DNA from: Asparagopsis taxiformis
Taxonomy: Eukaryota; Rhodophyta; Florideophyceae; Bonnemaisoniales; Bonnemaisoniaceae
Direction: 5' to 3'
Assembly (NCBI GenBank): GCA_030407315.1
Contig: JALQPE010000380.1
Coordinates: 1 to 57,395, forward strand
DNA length: 57,395 nt
Below, one piece after another: positions 43,090 through 54,500 of this stretch (positions are counted from its first letter, which is position 1; every line of letters starts with the position of its first letter). The notes beneath the pieces were generated by a model that worked only from the letters and a program-made list of their open reading frames with translations, searched no databases and was not told where the DNA came from. The position numbers and the translations under genes are program-made.

Positions 43090-44349
43090 ATGCCTCCGCG
43101 TACTATCCCTCAGTCGACCACCAGTGCAGCTCGAGAGCTCACCATCCCTGCCATGTCCCGCACTGGCACCTCGCTTTCGAACTACCTATTCAGGGAAACG
43201 AAACTTCCGATCGCTGACATTCACGTCACGGAAGAAACATCCCGCGAGGTTGATGTCTCTCATGTTGAAGTTCTGTTCCAGAAGATGGTTCTCGAAGGCT
43301 TTCAGACCTCTTCTGTGGGCTCCACGACTGTGGTAAATCTACCATTTGGGCCCGATGGAACACGCTGCTACATAGCGGACGGTCTTCATCGTCGTGGAGC
43401 TCTGGTGCGGGCGAAGGAGGAACAGGTTGAGCGTCCAGCTTCCGTTGTGGACAACGTTCCTGTCCAGGAAGCCTTGAGGCCGGATGGTGCGCCAATGACT
43501 ATGGAGGATGTCCTTTACCTCAGTCAGCGGTTGAATGAGCTTGTTCACACTGTTTTGCCAACCACCATCCGGGATCGTATACATGCTATCATTAGCATAT
43601 ACAATTGCAACCTCAAGTACGCTCAACCTGGGGATAGGAATCTGGCCAACATGACGGCTTCGCAGCTGTCTAACTGGTTCTTCCAACGTCATTTTTCTGG
43701 CATCCTCTGGAAGAGTACAGTGACGTCCATCGTCAATGTGGCTATGAATATGCGACGTTCGCCTCGCACGTACGCAGCCTACAAGATGGCTTCCGGGAGG
43801 AAGGAGAACGAGGTCGGCATCAGCCTTCTGGTCCTAAAAGACAGCATTCACGAAGGCTGAAGACCGTGCTAGTGAATTGATGGTCAAATGCCTTCACTAC
43901 CGGTCTGTGCTGCTGATGCATTCGTTTGGACGTATCCCATGTCTCCAGCTCCGTACATATCTCAATTACGTTAGAGATTTCTACGAGGTCATCCGTGAAC
44001 TAGCACCCATGGTTGACCTCAGTACGGAGCAATTGGCAGACCTGGAAGACCTTGAACCGGATGGAAAGGAAATGATCCCGACCTGGAAATCCGTGTTCAA
44101 GCGTATGGTTCAGTACGAGGAGGAGCCGGTGCCGAAGAGAACGGAGAACCAAGATCTTCGTATAGAAGATTTCTGTTCGGTCATCCAGCATCGTTTCAAT
44201 GTTGCACCGAAGCAACAGACTCCTCCTCGTACTGAGCCACTGGACTCTGCTGCGAATACCACTCCCACCAATGACGTGGTAATGGAGGAGGGTGCGAGGG
44301 CTTCAACGAGTGCTCCTCCTGCACCTGTCCCTCCGCCAGGATCACCATC
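43090..44349 (+). CDS. ParB-like (ParB/Srx fold) protein, block C
   Basis: ATG at 43090 (MPPRTIPQST). The ParB-like domain spans residues about 35-130 (ADIHVTEETSREVDVSHVEV to YIADGLHRRGAL, with the DGxHRxxA signature intact at about 96-104). Helical segments follow (ASQLSNWFFQRHFSGILWK). The frame stops at 43860, but an overlapping frame continues as KAEDRASELMVKC after an AAAA run at about 43826-43829 and reaches RTYLNYVRDFYEVIREL, the domain also seen in the block A companion ORF. Near the end, GTAAGT at 44350 is a good splice donor that would remove the following TAA. The first supported coding segment is therefore closed at 44349; the mRNA may join the zinc-finger ORF. Acceptors at about 44622, 44680 and 44717 are candidates. 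Confidence 0.6.
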
Positions 44350-44641
44350 GTAAGTGCCTGGCAAGGATAGTTCTCCGACACAGTTCGGAGAAACTATCAT
44401 CGAGCCTCTCCCTGTCCTCCTTCCCTCTGAGCCCCTCCCAGAGGATGAAACTGGTCCCTTGGACATTTCTGCTGCTGTTCCACCTGAAAAAACGCAGCAG
44501 AATGCTCCCGGGTCCTCAGGCAATCCCACCACCCCTCCTGCCAAACCCACCACCCCTTCTCCTCATCCCTCCCCCTCTCCTCCCAATCCCACCACCCCTT
44601 CTCCTCATCCCTCTCCTGCTCAGTCTCCCATGGCTGTCTAA

Positions 44642-45535
44642 ACCCCCTCCGCTGCCCGGGTTCCATCTTCTCCCCCCAAGTCTCCTATGGCTGTGTCACC
44701 ACCCTCCCCTGCTCCAGTTCCCCCCACTCCTATGGGGGAACAGCAGAACCCCGAAACTGCAGAAGTCTCTGAACCGCTGGGGGGTGGTGCGGAGTATCCC
44801 GTTTCGCGTGCCATTCGTATTCCGGCCGACGAAACTACTCCACGCCCCTTCCCTTGCTCTCTTGGACCGGACTGTCGCTTTCCCGGCTCTGCCGCTGTGC
44901 ATAAATGCACAGCGTGCAACTCTAAGCCAGTTCACAATCTGTGCGACTATCCCCGCGTCCACCATCTCATCCCCATCAAGTACCTTAACCAAGGTGAGCG
45001 AGACATGGTCTTCGTCTGCTCCCGTCGGTGCTATGATGGTCGTCAACCCAATGACGCCCCTTCTTGGACCCCTCCTGCAGGGGTCACGTTACAAGAAGCG
45101 TGGGATGGCGATGAGTTCAATCCTTTTCGCAAAGGAGGCTCAACGACCGAGTCGGTGGAACAGGACAAGGGTGAAGCGGGTGTCAAGGACAAGAGGAGCA
45201 CTGTAGGAGAGAAGACTCCCATATCTCTGAGCAAGGTCAAGAAGCCTTCCAAGAGTACCCGACGAGGGGAAAAGAGGAAAAGGGACGATACCTTTAGTCC
45301 GCTTCCGGCCCGGGTTACTCGGTCGAAGACCAGAAGTGCTGCCGTTGCAGAGCAGCTCATCGCTCTTGGCAGCACTTCTTCCCCTCCTCCCTCCCTTCCG
45401 CTTCCTGGTCAACCCCCGTCTTCGGGTGAGAAGGAGCGTGACAATGAAGGTGAGAGTGAGGAGGAGGAAGAAACCCCCACGAAATCGAAGGTGACTTCGA
45501 AGGTGTTTCTGGTCCACCGGTACGAGGACGAATAG
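44642..45535 (+). CDS. Cys/His zinc-finger protein with charged tail
   Basis: Open from 44642, first ATG 44687; same reading frame as the second half of the ParB-like gene and as the oxygenase ORF, so it may be an exon of a larger gene. After a Pro-rich start, residues 57-115 (counted from the ATG) carry a Cys/His cluster: PCSLGPDC, HKCTACNSKPVHNLC, VHH and VFVCSRRC. This suits a treble-clef or PHD-like zinc finger of the kind found with transposon and chromatin proteins. The remaining 170 residues are charged and disordered, with basic motifs (KKPSKSTRRGEKRKRDD). A TAG at 45533-45535 separates it from the oxygenase. No counterpart is seen in block A. Confidence 0.55.
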   Translation, partial: TPSAARVPSSPPKSPMAVSPPSPAPVPPTPMGEQQNPETAEVSEPLGGGAEYPVSRAIRIPADETTPRPFPCSLGPDCRFPGSAAVHKCTACNSKPVHNLCDYPRVHHLIPIKYLNQGERDMVFVCSRRCYDGRQPNDAPSWTPPAGVTLQEAWDGDEFNPFRKGGSTTESVEQDKGEAGVKDKRSTVGEKTPISLSKVKKPSKSTRRGEKRKRDDTFSPLPARVTRSKTRSAAVAEQLIALGSTSSPPPSLPLPGQPPSSGEKERDNEGESEEEEETPTKSKVTSKVFLVHRYEDE

Positions 45536-45571
45536 CCGAGTCCACCTCCCCACCTCCTCGAGAATATTTCC

Positions 45572-46443
45572 GTGGCCGAAGCTGAATCGTTCGTCCGTTC
45601 AGTTTCGAGCCTACTTCATCCTGAACACCGCTCTGGGTTCTACTTGACGGAAGGGGAGGTGGAGGAACTGAGGGAGGATATTGACTCCATGGCTGGTTCT
45701 TCGTCCATCGAGAGGGCTGTGTATTTCGAGCGGGCAAGGGCTAGTATTGATTCTGATGGATATGTTGTCCTGGAGAACATACTAGGAGCTAAGGAAGTGC
45801 GGTCTAGTATCCACGACCTTCTGGCAGCCTTTGCGAAGAAGTTCTCGGAAGACGAGGAAGGTGCGTGGATTTCGATTCTGAATTCCGGTTCTCGAGGTAA
45901 GGATGCAGAAGGGGGCCGTCTCGGCAGCGGTACATGACCCCCTGCAAGGCCGTTGTCGAAGACCTGGACACGCTCGAGTCTGGTCTAATCGCTCACGATA
46001 AGGTTTCTGTGGATGTTCTGCTCGCTATTATAGCAGAAAAGCTCAACTTAGAAGATTCCGTTTCGTCATTGAAGGGATTCAAGGAAGGCTCCAAGCTCAG
46101 GTTCGGTAGAACAGGTCTTCGGATGCTGCTCACAGGGTCGGGCTGTGACCGTCAGATACCTCATCTGGACTTCACATACCCCGGTCCACCGCCAGGGGAA
46201 CCCAACCGATACTACGGTAAACCTGCACCAGATCCTGACTATGCATTCATTGCAACTGGTGCAGTGGGTTCCCCGATTCTGGTACGACCTCGCAGCCATA
46301 CCTTCCTCAACTCCCCACGCAAGGCCTTCCTGGACGTCTGGCCCCACCTCGTTCCCAAGTTGGTCTGGATACCTCCCTTCTCTGTTTTTGTCTCTCGTAG
46401 AGACTTGGAACATGTCAGGATGCTAACTCATGCCACGAAATAA
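45572..46443 (+). CDS. 2-oxoglutarate/Fe(II)-dependent oxygenase, block C, C-terminus cut by copia
   Basis: A paralogue of 14895-16274. SIDSDGYVVLENIL matches EINERGYTVMHNF there. The frame changes at GGGGG 45911-45915 (one G short). The iron-site motif PHLDF follows (HxD) after LLTGSGCDRQI, then VRPRSH in the PGSH position and IPPFSVFVS. Sequence ends in LEHVRMLTHATK at 46443, just where the distal His region begins, so the 2-oxoglutarate Arg is lost. A copia LTR starts 14 bp later, the probable cause. The first in-frame ATG is 45689, but homology extends to 45580, so the true start is upstream, perhaps through splicing from the zinc-finger ORF. Likely inactive. Confidence 0.6.
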
Positions 46444-46647
46444 TTGCAACCAACAGTGTCGGCAAAAGACGACACGCAACAAATAATTTACAAGAACCAA
46501 ACTTTCCCAACAGTATAAATAGTGTACAGCAAATATCAAAGTAAAAGAGGCAAGAGATCCTCATCGCTTCAACAGGTTATCGGCCCTCATATGCTTCACT
46601 GCGCTCTCCAAAACAAACATCTCCTCACATACTGCAAAACTCACAAA

Positions 46648-47109
46648 ATGTCCTCCCTACCAACTTTGGAACTTGATAATGCATCATTCTGGCACCAGAC
46701 GCTCATCGCAACAGCTCATGACATGCAACTCGAGCATCTCCTGGACGCAGCAACTACCGCACCCAACGAACCTGCCGCTTTCGCGGAACACAAACGAAAA
46801 CAAGAACGCTTAACTCTCCTCATCTTGTCCAGTCTTCCAAAAAACATTTCATCCCGCCTCACTCCAGACAACCTCCAGCTCCCACCCTACCTCATGACGA
46901 ATCATATCTTGAACACAGTGCAAGAACTAACAACGATTGACCACAGCTTACTGGAACAAACTGCACGAAACATCTCACTGGAATCTACAGAAGACATCGA
47001 GGAATACATATCCAAACATGAACAAATGCGAATCAAAATGCAAAATGCAAAATTCCCCGGAATCGAGAATGAAATCCTAACAGTCCAATTAATGATCCAA
47101 GGCATTTAA
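46648..47109 (+). CDS. copia gag, N-terminal part
   Basis: ATG at 46648 (MSSLPTLELDNASFW), 153 residues of helical capsid-type sequence (LILSSLPKNISSRL, HILNTVQELTTID). A stop at 47107-47109 is bypassed by a +1 step into the frame that continues as AFNIQHIDALQTTHE. The step falls within gag, before the zinc knuckle, so it is more likely an indel than a gag-pol programmed shift. Confidence 0.6.
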   Translation: MSSLPTLELDNASFWHQTLIATAHDMQLEHLLDAATTAPNEPAAFAEHKRKQERLTLLILSSLPKNISSRLTPDNLQLPPYLMTNHILNTVQELTTIDHSLLEQTARNISLESTEDIEEYISKHEQMRIKMQNAKFPGIENEILTVQLMIQGI

Positions 47110-47114
47110 CATTC

Positions 47115-48835
47115 AACATATAGACGCTCTTCAAACGACACATGAAATAATGATTCAAACGCCGCCACAAACCATCAATGAATTCTCAACCAGACTTCAC
47201 AGAGCAGCCAACTACATACAGTCTAGAACAAAAACTACACCAACACGATTTAACCCACCACCATACCGAATCCAGTACCCCTCACGCCGGAACACGTCAA
47301 ACCGCAGACATCCATATAATAATTGGAACCCAAAAATGCAACGCAGCCCGAACCGCAGCCATAATCTTCAGACAAAATGGTGCTCCTATCATCATTCAAA
47401 CACTCACAACAATCAAGAATGCAGAGTCCAAAACAATAACAGGCACCAAATGAACGAAATAACGTACCCGGATAACAACTCCAGAGATCCATACACTACA
47501 TTGTATGACAACACCAATGTGCACAACTCCACTGACCAGACTGCAGAAGAACGTAAGTACTTTATCCTCGACTCTGGTGCTAACCCTTCTCATCTTAACA
47601 CGCCACACCATGGAACTCGACCATTATCCGCGCACCAATCGTCATATATGCGCCCATTACCCGCACTATTCAGACGCAAAACGGCAAAGCAGACAAGCAC
47701 AATCCCGCAGATACAAGCCACCACCAATATCAAATCCAACAAAAGACACCCGCTCACTATCCCAGAAAACCCCATCTACCCTTCTGCGCAGCACAATCTG
47801 CACCTCCAACTTGGTCATGCCAACCCGAGAACAATCCGTCGCATGTGCAAGACAAAATCATTGCCTGCCCTAGAACCATATAACGCACTACCGGCCAGTC
47901 ACATGACATGTAGCTCATGTGCAACCGGAAAACTGAAAGCAGCAACCCACAAACCCACAATCCATCGCCACCCAATTGGACACCACATCTCCTCCGATAT
48001 ATGTGGTCCAATCTCACCCACATCCAAACAAGGAAACCGCTACTTCACAACCTTTATTGACACTAACACACGGTACATTACAGTCTACTGCACCCCCGAC
48101 CGCACCACGATACCGCAAATTGTAGCGCACCACATGGAATATGTCCATACAACCCTCGGCCAATATCCACGTTCCCTTAGGTCAGACAATGCCAAGGAAT
48201 ACACTTCCCGTGCAACAATTGAACAGCTCAAAAGCAGAGGTATTCAGCACATCACCACCGCCCCTTATCATCCTCAGCAGAATAGCATTGCGGAACGCAT
48301 TAACCAAACACTCATGGATATGGTACGTACCACACTCCATCACAGTGGACTTGACGCCTCCCACTGGCAAGACGCACTTCTAGACGCTGTTTTCAAAAAG
48401 AACATCACACTCCATTCATCCACCAATGCCATTCCACACACCCAATGGTATAACTCTCCTGCAAAAGTCAAAAAGCTATTCGCATTCGCACAACTTGGAT
48501 ACGCACCGCGATTCGCTCCGAAAACAAAACTTGAACCTCGGGGAACATTATACCGCTACATGCATGGCATAGACCAAGACACCATCATGGTCCAGAACAC
48601 TCTTACTCAACAATACACAAAAATACCAACAATCGACTTTCATCCTTACACCACCTGCTCTGACCCTACAGCAACAACGAACATGGTATTCCAGGCCCGA
48701 ACCAAGCAAAGATTCACACCTCCACCACCCCGCACTATAACAGAAACCACACCAGCACCGAAAAACCACCGGCAAGCTAGAAAATACCCCGACGCGCACT
48801 TATGGGCAAAGGCACATAATACGGAACTCCACTAA
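47115..48835 (+). CDS. copia gag end, protease and integrase
   Basis: Open in one frame; the first ATG is 47150. It contains a zinc knuckle of the CxxHx4Hx4C form (CSYHHSNTHNNQEC), the protease motif ILDSGANPSHL, the GAG-pre-integrase region (LHLQLGHANPRTIRRM to CSSCATGK) and an integrase core with D (SSDICG), D (RSDNAKEY) and E (SIAERIN). GKPR-like C-terminal sequence follows. AHLWAKAHNTELH, the usual start of reverse transcriptase, is cut by TAA. The integrase triad is complete. A/C-rich codon use differs from the neighbouring genes. Confidence 0.75.
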
Positions 48836-48859
48836 ATCGACCATATGAAACACTACTGT

Positions 48860-50050
48860 GTCTGAAATCGGGCCTGGGGCAGTACTGTACGGCAGTAAAA
48901 TTTACTGCCTGAGGCAGTAAAATTTAGTACTGTAAAAATATAAATTAATGCCCTACTTGCCGGCAGTACAGTGCACTGCCCGGAGGCAGTGGCCATGTGC
49001 TGCCGACGGCAGTAGAAAGTACTGCCTGGATGTATGACGTGAGGCAGTGGTGGGAGGCAGTGATAGTTGCTGGATTTAGATTGCCTTTCTGGCAGTGATT
49101 TGTGCTACATTGGCCTGTAAAATAAAGTAGTATATTGTGCTGACTTGGGCAGCACGGGGAGGGAGTAAAATATGCTGTCCAGGAATATGGCCCACGGCAG
49201 TACTATTTGGTGGCGTGGGATGCACCGTGTGGCAGTAGAAGCTAGTGTTTCCGGCAGCGTGCTGTGCTGGCTGCAGGCCCTAATGACGGCAGCACATTTT
49301 GCTATATTTAGGTAGTGCCCCGATGTACTGTATGATACTGCCTGCAGGTCATGGCAGAGGCAGAGAAATGTACTGTATTCTATTATTGGACAAAGCAGTA
49401 ATTTCTGCTGCTGTGTGGTGCTGCTTTTTTTTGTACTTACAGGTAGTGACAAGTCTATGTTCTGGCAGTAGAGTAATGCAGTGGAATATGATGACAGCAG
49501 ACATGCTTCGAGGCTGTGTATTCTACTGCCTGTGGAAGCGAGTGGGGACAGTAAATTATGATGTCTGACGAAATGTGTGAAAGCAATGAAATGAGGTGCT
49601 GATAGTCTCTGGGAAAAGCTGCCTGATAGTACTGCTTTATGATACGAAAAGTGCTACCGTACCGTGCTACTTGCCGTGGTGGAAAGTGCTGCCGTGCTCT
49701 ACTACTTGCGTATGTGTAAATCACTGCCACGCTGTACTGCTCCAGGATATGTGAATTGCTGCCCCACAGCACTACAAAAAGTAGTAGATTTTGATGTATT
49801 ATAGAGCTGTCCAGATCAGCGTAAAGTACTGTCTGATAGTGTTGTACTCGACAGGGGCATAGGACAGTACCAGTTACTGCCTGTGGCAGTGCAGTGTACT
49901 ACCTGGAAGTGCTACCTGTGGCAGTACATTTCACTACCTGGAACTAGTGCTTGAGACAGTACAATTTACTGCCGGGAAGTCTATACTGAACCAGTAAATT
50001 GTAGTGCCTGGCGGTACTGACTCGGACAGAACGGGAAAGTAGTAGAATAT
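48860..50050. repeat. GGCAGT/ACTGCC-rich array, large copy
   Basis: Over 1 kb is built of variants of GGCAGTA, TACTGCC, GTGCTG and AGTAC, about one every 20-30 bp on both strands. It is more degenerate than a satellite and has no fixed period. The same words make up 22500-22870. It has no coding potential and starts exactly where the copia element is broken. Confidence 0.65.
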
Positions 50051-51516
50051 GATGCCTAGGGTAATACTTTCTAGTGCCTACAATTGATGTTCAGGACGAT
50101 AGAATGAGGTGGAAATGCCATTCCAGCCGCATGTTCAGGCATCTGGCTACGAAATGTCGGGCAGAATGGAGTATCTCTCTCGGTGGTCTTCATAGAAGTG
50201 TATAGGGATAACCAAGTGTGATCTAAAAGGATGTCAGAATTTTTATGTAGCAAGGACAACGATGCCTGAAGGATTGTTTCAGTTCTATCATTAGACTAGA
50301 CTACTCATAAAATCGAACTATCGTATCTAAAATCTTACTATCTCTACAACCAGGACTATTGTGCAAGCAAATCGAGTTCCTTGCTGTTTCAAAACTACAT
50401 GTGATGTTCAGACAGGAGGGAAATAAACACCATTACAGATGATTTGCAACAGGTTAGCAATCGGATATAGAAAAGTATTGTAAAGGATGAGAAGAACATG
50501 AGTATGAATGGAATGAACAAACTTACCATCATTGAACTATTTTTGCGTGCAAAGGTATTGGTTGTAGGTTGGAATGACGAAAGCTTGCAAGCTTTCGTCA
50601 TTCCAACCTATAACCAATACCTATGCCAGAATCATTTGCAATCAATAGACTAGAATAGGATCAGCGAAGAACGATATTTATGGTTAGTGCACTATCTTTC
50701 ATGGAAAGCATGTGGAAAGAAATGAGAGAGGGAAAGATACCTACTCGACAACGTACCAGCCTTACCTGTCATCTTCATGATAACCGGATGATGAAATGGT
50801 CCTATACGTCGCGCATCAACAGCCTTAAATAGACAGCTCATCCACTCATAATGACCTCGTCGTAACTGGAAGGCAGATGATTTGGCAGACGATGATGTGG
50901 CAGATGATTTGGCAGCGGATGATCTGTCAAATTTTCTGGACGTGATAAATTAGCAGAAATAGAAATCATGCCCCTACGCAATGTCAAACCAACCTAAAAG
51001 TCTTGGTATTGATGTTTAGCTGCATACTGAAGGAGAAACATCGAATAAATGCTGTAAATTAGAGTAGTAGACAATCCGAAAGAGAATTGCAACCGTGTTC
51101 TCATCTATATATAGTTTATTACCATAACAAGATTACTATTGAGGCCTATTATACCATGTACTGAAGCTAAATTGTAAATGATTCGTGTATTTCATTCAGA
51201 AAAGGAAGCAGGAATCGTTGGAGGCATTAAAGATCGCTGAAGAACCCAACATGGGAAATCAAGTCACCTGTTCCTTGAGTTAGGTAGGACACTAGTCAGT
51301 GTGAAGTTTTCGATAAGATGTAACGGTAAGAAAATATAGGTACCATAAACTATTACAGTGGCCTGGTTAAAAAGAGACGGATACCATCTTATTAGTTGCC
51401 TACTAGTTGACATTAATCCACAATTTGTGCAAGGTTCTCTCGAATCCAAAGAGAAGAGATGAAACGAACAGCTGTTCGGAAGAAAGGTACACCTCGAAGA
51501 ACCCGGAGAAGGTTTG
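50051..51516. other. Gene-free AT-rich region upstream of block D
   Basis: No supported ORF. It contains the 70-bp palindrome at 50553-50622 and GATGATTTGGCAG-type short repeats at 50875-50925. The last 100 bp may include the transposase 5' end (an alternative frame reads RRRFESLPIPYESG). Confidence 0.45.
50553..50622. repeat. Near-perfect 70-bp palindrome
   Basis: Two 35-bp arms meet without a spacer at 50587/50588; the inner part reads GGAATGACGAAAGCTTG and its exact complement. Only one mismatch is seen across the arms. It could be a cruciform-prone site, a head-to-head junction of two transposon ends, or a fold-back terminator. Confidence 0.9.
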
Positions 51517-54500
51517 AATCATTGCCAATCCCATACGAAAGTGGGACAAGGCACGAAAATGGGAAACCCCGCTAGTTTCGAACGAAACATTCGAGGTTCA
51601 CGCCGATATACCGGACGAAAACGTCGGAAAAGCATCTGCTGAAGACGAGAATATTTCTAGTGGCAATGGAGAAGAGCACATTGGATTTTTTGAGGCTGGA
51701 AAAGTTACCAGAGAAGAAGAAACGATAGGCTCTGAGGAAAGCTCGGCCGAGAGCTGTGATGACCACGACGGAGAAGAGGCAGCGGAAGATGACCGCGGAC
51801 TTGTGGATAAACTGCTGACCTGGCCAGTATTCTCTGCAATAATATTGCTTAGTGGAACGCTACGGATGAAACGCAAGGACTATGAAGGTATGCGTGAGAT
51901 GTCTAATTTCAAGCGGGACATTTCGGATCAAGCACCCAGCGACTCGTACATGAGGAAAGTCATTTTACCGTTCATTCTGAAAACATGTTTCCCACAAAGC
52001 ATGGATACAACGTGTGAAATAGATGTAACAAAAAGCGGCTCTAGGCTTGGAAAGATGTCTCCAGGACTGTCTAGTAGCCGTAGAGCTCATTGTACTACAT
52101 CGGTACGAGTCGTGCTACCGAGCACATGGGCGGAAAGGGATATACAGACCGGACCCATTCTGGACTGCATAAAGTCTAGTAAAAGGGATAGTAGTGATGA
52201 AAGAGAAGATGAAGCATATCAAATTGCTTCAGAAAGTATTGAAAACTCTTTCATTGTCAAATGCCGTTCAGCTGTTCTGAATGACCCATTCCATCGCATT
52301 TCGGTAAGTGCATCAGATCATGACGGTCACAAGATGCACAGAAAGGTATACGCCCGACATGGAGACGAGTTGAGGATCATATGTATGCCGACGACAAATC
52401 AAGAGGCCCTGGTGGCTAAGCTGGGAGGAGCCAGAACGAAACAGGGAAAGAACATCGAAACTGGAAAGAATTCTAGGAGCAGAAGAAGTTTTACAGCAAG
52501 GAGTGACTGGAGAATTGAAGCTATCATCATTGCAAGTTATCTTGCAACCGGAGAAGAACAACAAGAATCAAATATGGAAGATGTGATAGGCCCGCAAATC
52601 GATGCAATGGAAGAAACTGAGAAAAGAAATGCGAGGCGTGTCGTCTCCACCACAACGCTCGACGGAGAACATTGCAACAATGATATTCGGGCAGGTGACG
52701 CTATCACTCTGTTTCGGCCAAAAAGTAAGTCTGATGGGAGCACATTTGAAGAGTTACTACTCGTGAACAGACATCTGAAAAAGGGACGCTCTGAACATGC
52801 GACTTTTCTCATTTGCTCCACAAGGGGAGCAACTGGGCAGCTACATCGCGAACAAATTCGGGTGAAAGACGTCCAGCTCATAGGAGCTCCAGACAAGAGG
52901 TCTAGATGGCACCCCGGCTCTAAACGTATGGATGCCTGCAGTGAGGGGAATCTTTCAGATGGCAGGAAATATATCGTATACCGATTTCTGCTATATGCTG
53001 ATGACTTCCAGCCGTTCACAAGCCGGAAAGGAAGTTTTGGTGGCTGCTATATGCTTCCATTAGGCATACAGCCAAGCAAGAGAGCAAGCTTCCACGCAGT
53101 CCGCGTTCTTGGATTCGTTCCCCGGGAGTTTCAACAAATGTTGTAATTGAGAGAGTTGTACCCGACATTGTGAAGGGAAGTACAGACGGTTTTCCAGCGA
53201 AAGATGCAAATGGAGAAGACGTGGTCATATTCCTGGATCCTGTTGGATTTATCGGAGATTACCCAGCTGTTTCGCATACTCTGGATGTCCGTGGACACAC
53301 CAGTAATACACCATGCCATAGCTGCATTTTCGAAAAGCAAGATATGAGCAGCAGTGGAGGTTCACGAAATGCATACACAGCATTGCTAAACAGTCAGATG
53401 AGTACGCATGCCCGAGGAATGCACCGAAACAAGCTTGTGAGGGAAGTCGCATCGCAAGATCAGCTCAAAGTTCTTGGACTAAGCCTAGATCCGATTGAGA
53501 ATAAGGCACTCCATAATTTGAGTGAATCCCTTAATCGTGTGCGGAGAGGAGTTCCTACAAACGAAGAAGGAGTTCCAGTTGTTCCTTGTCAATTCGATCC
53601 ATATCGCTCTGCTGTAGTTGCCCCAGACCATCTGCTCTCCGGACTGGCTCAAGATGTGATGAATGCGACAATCACCGCAGCAACACCTGTACTTCGAAAT
53701 GTTGCGGAAACAGTTCTACTGAATACCCTCCGAATGTTCTGTTTGAGTAGTCAGAGTCAGGTATTCGGGCAGAACTACCTATTATCGATGAACATGAGCG
53801 ATATATTCGCTGTTCTCGTTGTAGCTCCCCAAGCATTTTATTCGGCATTTCGTATCGTCATCGGGAACTCTTGGGACGGGTATGAAAAACTTGAACGTAT
53901 TCTTCGTTTGCTGAAAAAGTTTCAAATGGTTGTTGCCAGCATTCGATTCATCCCAACATGGTGGATAGATGGACTTGAGTCAACCAGGAGGTTCGAGGCC
54001 GAGAATGGCGGACGTCATGACCACATTCTAGCTCTTGTTTCAGACTATATGAAAGAACTGCATGAGGTATGCAAGAAGGATCCTATTGCAATGAAACATC
54101 TGGACAAACCGAACTTGCATCGGTTGATAGAATTTTGCGTACATACATTACCAGCTTTTGGAGCTGCGAAACATGTGGAAGAGCTTTTATTCGAGAGAAT
54201 GCACCAGCCTCTTAAAAGAGGGGTTCGAAACTCGAACCATAAGAATGAACATCTGTCATCAATGGAGCTCATCATGGCCGATGACTGGCTCGCACGAATA
54301 GCCATCACGCTGGGTGCGGTAGGTCACAATACAAAACAATGGACGTCTGCCGATTGCAGACGCGTGTATTTTGCACTAGGAAAAGGAATTTCGGAGAGTC
54401 CACATGCGACAGAAGAGGCAGCAAAAAGATGCTTCTTAAGTCCTGTATTCCATCTCATATCAGAGAGGAGCAGTACTATGGTGAGCACCCACTGTCCAAT

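Larger units (their letters stand above)
46457..48835 (+). mobile_element. Ty1/copia element lacking reverse transcriptase
   Basis: A putative short 5' LTR (46457-46574, TGTCGG...CAACA, TATAAATA at 46514) is followed by GGTTATCGGCCC, which resembles the half-tRNA-iMet primer site of copia elements. Gag, protease and integrase follow. The element ends at the beginning of reverse transcriptase and runs into a GGCAGT-rich array; no 3' LTR was found. It sits at the truncated 3' end of the oxygenase gene. Confidence 0.7.

Noticed and set aside
47105..47155. Programmed +1 frameshift between copia gag and pol
   Set aside because: The frame change falls before the gag zinc knuckle, so it does not separate gag from pol, and no Ty1-like CTTAGGC site is present.
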